Shown: positions 5,890 through 8,917 of the stretch, piece after piece
Position numbering within the stretch: position 1 is the first letter of the stretch
Layout: the number at the start of each line of letters is the position of its first letter
Origin: Methanocellales archaeon
GTDB lineage: Archaea; Halobacteriota; UBA148; JAJOKI01
DNA: 8,917 bases
Assembly (NCBI GenBank): GCA_021129915.1
Contig: JAJOKI010000069.1
Span: forward strand, 1 to 8,917
Reading direction: 5' to 3'
Notes under the pieces: generated by a model
What the model was told of the DNA's origin: nothing
The model's input: the letters and a program-made list of their open reading frames with translations, nothing else
The model's database searches: none
Program-made: the position numbers and the translations under genes

Positions 5890-7383
5890 ATGAGTGAAGT
5901 GCGTATCAAAGAATTGTTAAGGCCATTTCTCAACCGTCTGCCAGCAGTAGCATCACCAAAAGGACACGTACATTTTAAAACTAAATTAATGTGGACCATT
6001 GCCATTCTCCTACTATATTTTGTACTTACTAATGTTCCATTATTTGGACTCCATCCAGACTCCCGTGACTTGTTTGCGATGTATCGAACGATCATGGCAG
6101 GAGAGTTTGGTTCGATTGTGCAGTTAGGTATCGGCCCCATAGTTACAGCATCGATTATATTACAGTTACTCGTCGGTGCAGACATCATTAAACTGGACCT
6201 AAGCGACCCAAATGACCAATCGATATTCCAGGGCGTTCAGAAACTACTTGTAGTAGTCATGATTATGATGACCGCTGTTCCCCAACTATTGGGGGGATTT
6301 TTGCTGCCCGATTATGAACTGGCAGGCAAATTGGGTGTGAGTGTATCTGCGATTATTTGGATACTACTCATACAACTGGCAATTGGGGGCATTTTGATCC
6401 TGTTTATGGATGAAGTGGTCTCGAAATGGGGCATTGGCTCCGGTGTAGGGTTATTTATAGTTGCCAGCATATCACAGGCGATGTTTGGGGGACTATTTAG
6501 TTGGGAGGAAGACCCATTTGTAGTTCATCCTGCCACAGGAGAGGCGCTGGCAGTTGGATTGATTCCAAGATGGTATGAGATATTCACTACGATCGATATG
6601 GGGTGGCTACTCACGGGAGACGGATTATTCTTCTTGATGTTGGGGGGAGGAGGGTTGGCTTTAATCGGCACGATCGCGATCTTTTTGGTAGTAGTGTATG
6701 TTGAGAGTATGAGAGTTGAGATCCCACTCGCTCACTCTGCCGTGCGTGGTGCACGAGGGAAATTTCCCGTCAAGCTGATCTATGCAAGCGTCCTGCCGAT
6801 AATTCTGGTGATGGCGCTGGTGGCAAATATTCAGATGGGAGGGATGTTGCTGTGGGAAAGCGATGTCCCTATTTTAGGCAACAATCCAATGATCGGAGAG
6901 TTCGTAGATGGCGTTGCCGTATCAGGACTGATGTTCTATCTTGCGCCAATTACCGGTCCACATGAATTGATACCCGGGGTACATGGGCCAGGGGAGATAC
7001 TTCTTCGTGTGATGATATATTTGCTAATTATGGTCCTTGGGTCCATCGTTTTTGCGCTGTTCTGGATCGAAACCACTGGCATGGGACCAAAAAATGTGGC
7101 GAAACGAATTCAAAGCTCTGGCATGCAAATTCCCGGGTACAGGCGAGATATTGGTGTCGTTGAAAAAATCATGAAACGATATATTCCAAAGATCACCATA
7201 ATAGGGGGCGCGTTCATCGGCGCATTGGCTGCATTGGCGAGCTTTACTGGCATCATTGGACATGCCGGAGGGACGGGTCTTTTGCTGACCGTTAGCATAA
7301 TATATAAAATGTACGAGCAAATAGCGAAAGAGCAAATGAGTGAAATGCATCCGATGATGCGAACACTCCTTGGAGGCGAGTAA
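5890..7383 (+). CDS. secY: Protein translocase subunit SecY (Sec61-alpha homologue)
   Basis: This 497-residue membrane protein is the channel subunit of the SecYEG/Sec61 translocon, which secretes proteins and inserts membrane segments. Ten hydrophobic helices are visible at about residues 33-51, 74-97, 115-138, 151-174, 182-204, 245-272, 295-316, 372-393, 431-455 and 459-477. The plug region (DSRDLFAMYRTIMAGEFGS) lies between the first two, and IVQLGIGPIVTASIILQLL is the classic SecY signature. The cytoplasmic loops used by the ribosome lie at about 273-294 (RVEIPLAHSAVRGARGKFPV) and 394-430 (IETTGMGPKNVAKRIQSSGM). The external loop between helices 5 and 6 is about 40 residues, and the protein is longer than the roughly 435-residue Methanocaldococcus SecY. 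AGGTG at 5878-5882 is the ribosome binding site. Confidence 0.98.
   Translation: MSEVRIKELLRPFLNRLPAVASPKGHVHFKTKLMWTIAILLLYFVLTNVPLFGLHPDSRDLFAMYRTIMAGEFGSIVQLGIGPIVTASIILQLLVGADIIKLDLSDPNDQSIFQGVQKLLVVVMIMMTAVPQLLGGFLLPDYELAGKLGVSVSAIIWILLIQLAIGGILILFMDEVVSKWGIGSGVGLFIVASISQAMFGGLFSWEEDPFVVHPATGEALAVGLIPRWYEIFTTIDMGWLLTGDGLFFLMLGGGGLALIGTIAIFLVVVYVESMRVEIPLAHSAVRGARGKFPVKLIYASVLPIILVMALVANIQMGGMLLWESDVPILGNNPMIGEFVDGVAVSGLMFYLAPITGPHELIPGVHGPGEILLRVMIYLLIMVLGSIVFALFWIETTGMGPKNVAKRIQSSGMQIPGYRRDIGVVEKIMKRYIPKITIIGGAFIGALAALASFTGIIGHAGGTGLLLTVSIIYKMYEQIAKEQMSEMHPMMRTLLGGE
7372..7376 (+). promoter_or_regulatory. Ribosome binding site of adk within the end of secY
   Basis: GGAGG lies 9 nt before the ATG at 7386 and encodes part of the GGE end of SecY. 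The site is canonical in sequence and spacing. Confidence 0.75.
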
Positions 7384-7385
7384 AA

Positions 7386-8042
7386 ATGAGATATGTATTT
7401 CTTGGTCCGCCCGGTGCTGGCAAAGGCACCCAAGCAGAGATGATATCCCGAAAGTATGACATACCTCACATATCATCGGGAGAGATGTTGCGAGAAAACG
7501 TAACGGCTGAAACAAAACTGGGAAAGAAGGCAATGTCCTATATGGATAGGGGAGAACTGGTACCTGATCAAATACTCATACGGCTTATAAAAGATAAACT
7601 ATCGTCTCCAGATTGTTCAAAGGGATTTATTTTAGACGGTTTCCCTAGGACGGTCGTACAGGCAGAGGCACTGGTGAGCATCTTACACCAGTTGGAGCTA
7701 AAACTCGATGCAGTTATTTATTTTGACGTACCCTTTGAAGAGTTGATTACGCGATTATCCGGTAGAAGGACGTGCAGAGCGTGTGGCATCAATTATCATA
7801 TAAAGTTCAAACCCCCGAAAGATAAGCGCGTATGTGATAAATGTGAAGGCACACTATATCAGAGAGACGATGATAAAGAGGGGGCGATCCAGAATCGGCT
7901 GAATGAATATCAACGTCGAACGAAACCGCTTATAGCTTACTATAGAAAAGAGGGCTTGCTGATCACAGTAGAGGGAGGGAAGGAGATATCCAAGATATTT
8001 GAAGAGTTGTGCAGGATTTTTGGGGTGGCGCGATATGAATAA
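7386..8042 (+). CDS. adk: Adenylate kinase, long zinc-binding LID form
   Basis: This 218-residue cytoplasmic enzyme converts AMP and ATP to two ADP. The P-loop is GPPGAGKGT (residues 7-15). The AMP-binding region follows (HISSGEMLRENV, about 28-39), with DGFPRT at 84-89. The LID domain carries a four-cysteine zinc site, C130-x2-C133 and C150-x2-C153, followed by YQRDDD (158-163). C-terminal elements include RLNEYQRRTKPLIAYYRKEG. This is the bacterial-type long Adk, not the shorter AdkA family of methanogens such as Methanococcus, and it is the form expected next to secY in several euryarchaeal groups. Its end overlaps the next gene by 8 nt. All catalytic elements appear intact. Confidence 0.97.
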   Translation: MRYVFLGPPGAGKGTQAEMISRKYDIPHISSGEMLRENVTAETKLGKKAMSYMDRGELVPDQILIRLIKDKLSSPDCSKGFILDGFPRTVVQAEALVSILHQLELKLDAVIYFDVPFEELITRLSGRRTCRACGINYHIKFKPPKDKRVCDKCEGTLYQRDDDKEGAIQNRLNEYQRRTKPLIAYYRKEGLLITVEGGKEISKIFEELCRIFGVARYE

Positions 8043-8640
8043 AAAATTGAGGGAATCGCTGGACAAAATTGCATTGATAACCGGGTTTGCCCTCGTGCTC
8101 GGGTTTATGGATGAGGGATTTCGTGTATTTTTGGGAGAAATCATGAACCAAGTATTTGGGCCGTTAACAATACTGCCGCTCCATATGGTGATCTTCGTCC
8201 TATCTCTGATAACCGGTTTATTTACATCAGTCATTCAGAAGTATACCATCGATTGGGAAAAGAATAAGGAGGCGATGGAGCAGATGAAGTTGTTCCAAAA
8301 AGAGCTTAGAGAGGCACAGTTATCAAAAAACAAGCACAAATTGAAGAAGTTGGAAAAACAGAAGGACGAGATAATGAGGACACAGGGTGAAATGATGAAA
8401 CAGCAATTAAAGCCGATGGCATATATCATGCTGATATCATTGCCGATATTCGGCTGGTTGTATCATCTGATGTTCACCCTATCTCTGGATGCTACTGTCA
8501 TACTGCCATTCTATGACGAGTTGTGCCTGGCTACCGACACGGTGCTTCGATTTATACCTGTGTGGATATTTTGGTATATGCTCTGTTCCATATCGATGGG
8601 GCAGGTGATCCGAAAGGCACTGAATATAGGAGGAATGTAG
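8035..8640 (+). CDS. EMC3/TMCO1-like membrane protein (DUF106, Oxa1/YidC superfamily)
   Basis: This 201-residue membrane protein fits the archaeal DUF106 family, relatives of eukaryotic EMC3 and TMCO1 and of the YidC/Oxa1 insertases. Hydrophobic segments lie at about residues 12-25, 48-66, 128-146 and 173-190. Between the second and third is a strongly charged stretch with coiled-coil character (about 72-122: WEKNKEAMEQMKLFQKELRE, KNKHKLKKLEKQKDEIMRTQ). That is the expected cytosolic hairpin of the superfamily. The ATG at 8035 is preceded by GGGGTGG (8022-8028) and gives a sensible N-terminus; an upstream in-frame TTG at 7999 lies deeper inside adk and lacks support. A role in membrane protein insertion is inferred from the family and from the neighbouring secY. 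Confidence 0.9.
   Translation: MNKKLRESLDKIALITGFALVLGFMDEGFRVFLGEIMNQVFGPLTILPLHMVIFVLSLITGLFTSVIQKYTIDWEKNKEAMEQMKLFQKELREAQLSKNKHKLKKLEKQKDEIMRTQGEMMKQQLKPMAYIMLISLPIFGWLYHLMFTLSLDATVILPFYDELCLATDTVLRFIPVWIFWYMLCSISMGQVIRKALNIGGM
8628..8633 (+). promoter_or_regulatory. Ribosome binding site of cmk within the end of the EMC3-like gene
   Basis: AGGAGG, the full consensus, lies 9 nt before the ATG at 8643 and encodes part of the IGGM end of the upstream protein. It is one of the strongest sites in the window. Confidence 0.8.
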
Positions 8641-8642
8641 AC

Positions 8643-8917
8643 ATGATTATAACGTTAAGCGGGTTGTCGGGAACAGGAAAGACGACAGTGGGACTTGCCA
8701 TCGGAGAGCGTTTTAAACTTCAATTAATTTCCGTAGGAGAGATATTTAGAATGATGGCCAAAAATGCCAACATGACACTTGCTGAATTCGGAAAACTGGC
8801 AGAATCTAACGCGGAGATAGACAAAAAAATCGATCGGGAACAGAGCAAGATCGCCGAGGAAGGAGACAATGTATTGATAGATGGGCGATTATCAGGGTGG
8901 ATGGTAAAGAATGCAGA
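8643..8917 (+). CDS. cmk: Cytidylate kinase, archaeal type (partial, cut by the window end)
   Basis: The frame is open from the ATG at 8643 to the window edge, giving 91 complete codons of a protein expected to be about 180 residues. It begins MIITLSGLSGTGKTTVGLAI, with a P-loop at residues 7-15. It continues with LISVGEIFRMMAKNANMTLA and EFGKLAESNAEIDKKIDREQ, which is the layout of archaeal cytidylate kinases, and then VLIDGRLSGWM (77-87). The enzyme phosphorylates CMP and dCMP with ATP. Placement after adk and the DUF106 gene agrees with the conserved archaeal order. The truncation is due to the window, not a mutation. Confidence 0.93.
   Translation, partial: MIITLSGLSGTGKTTVGLAIGERFKLQLISVGEIFRMMAKNANMTLAEFGKLAESNAEIDKKIDREQSKIAEEGDNVLIDGRLSGWMVKNA

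Noticed and set aside
7024..7533. Minus-strand open frame of 169 codons opposite the secY/adk junction.
   Set aside because: It is antisense to conserved coding sequence in both genes, with no recognisable product or supporting ribosome binding site.

Overview
This window is a stretch of an archaeal chromosome carrying most of the spc-type ribosomal protein operon and its secY tail. All sixteen genes lie on the + strand. The organism is archaeal, not bacterial. It has the archaeal/eukaryotic-only ribosomal proteins eS4, eL32 and eL19, archaeal forms of uL18, uS5, uL30 and uL15, an archaeal SecY, and a DUF106/EMC3 protein. The Shine-Dalgarno sites match AGGAGGTGATC, the complement of the archaeal 16S 3' end. 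Two features point tentatively to a euryarchaeon of the haloarchaea/Methanomicrobia side: the helix-hairpin-helix N-terminal extension on L32e (known from Haloarcula) and the long, zinc-type adenylate kinase. The sequence alone does not fix genus or family.

Layout: positions 4-5875 encode uL24, eS4, uL5, uS14, uS8, uL6, eL32, eL19, uL18, uS5, uL30 and uL15. Positions 5890-8640 encode SecY, adenylate kinase and an EMC3/DUF106 membrane protein. Position 8643 to the window end is the first part of cytidylate kinase. This is the conserved archaeal order. uL14 would be expected just upstream and a cbf5/truB-type pseudouridine synthase or eL14 downstream, but neither is in the window.

The genes are packed for co-transcription and coupled translation. 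The largest gap is 23 nt (4958-4980). Three junctions are 4-nt stop/start overlaps, or can be read that way: eS4/uL5, uL5/uS14 and possibly uL6/eL32. adk and the EMC3 gene overlap by 8 nt. Several ribosome binding sites lie inside the upstream gene or contain its stop codon. No intergenic region is large enough to hold a promoter or terminator, and I saw no RNA gene, mobile element, CRISPR array or long repeat.

Functionally, the ribosomal proteins assemble around 5S rRNA (uL5, uL18), the exit tunnel (uL24, eL32, eL19) and the 30S body and head (eS4, uS5, uS8, uS14). SecY and the EMC3 homologue handle insertion of membrane proteins. Adk and Cmk make nucleoside diphosphates from AMP and CMP. 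I found no undescribed system. The points worth a second look are small: start-site choices, short or extended termini, and the linkage of the membrane-insertion genes.
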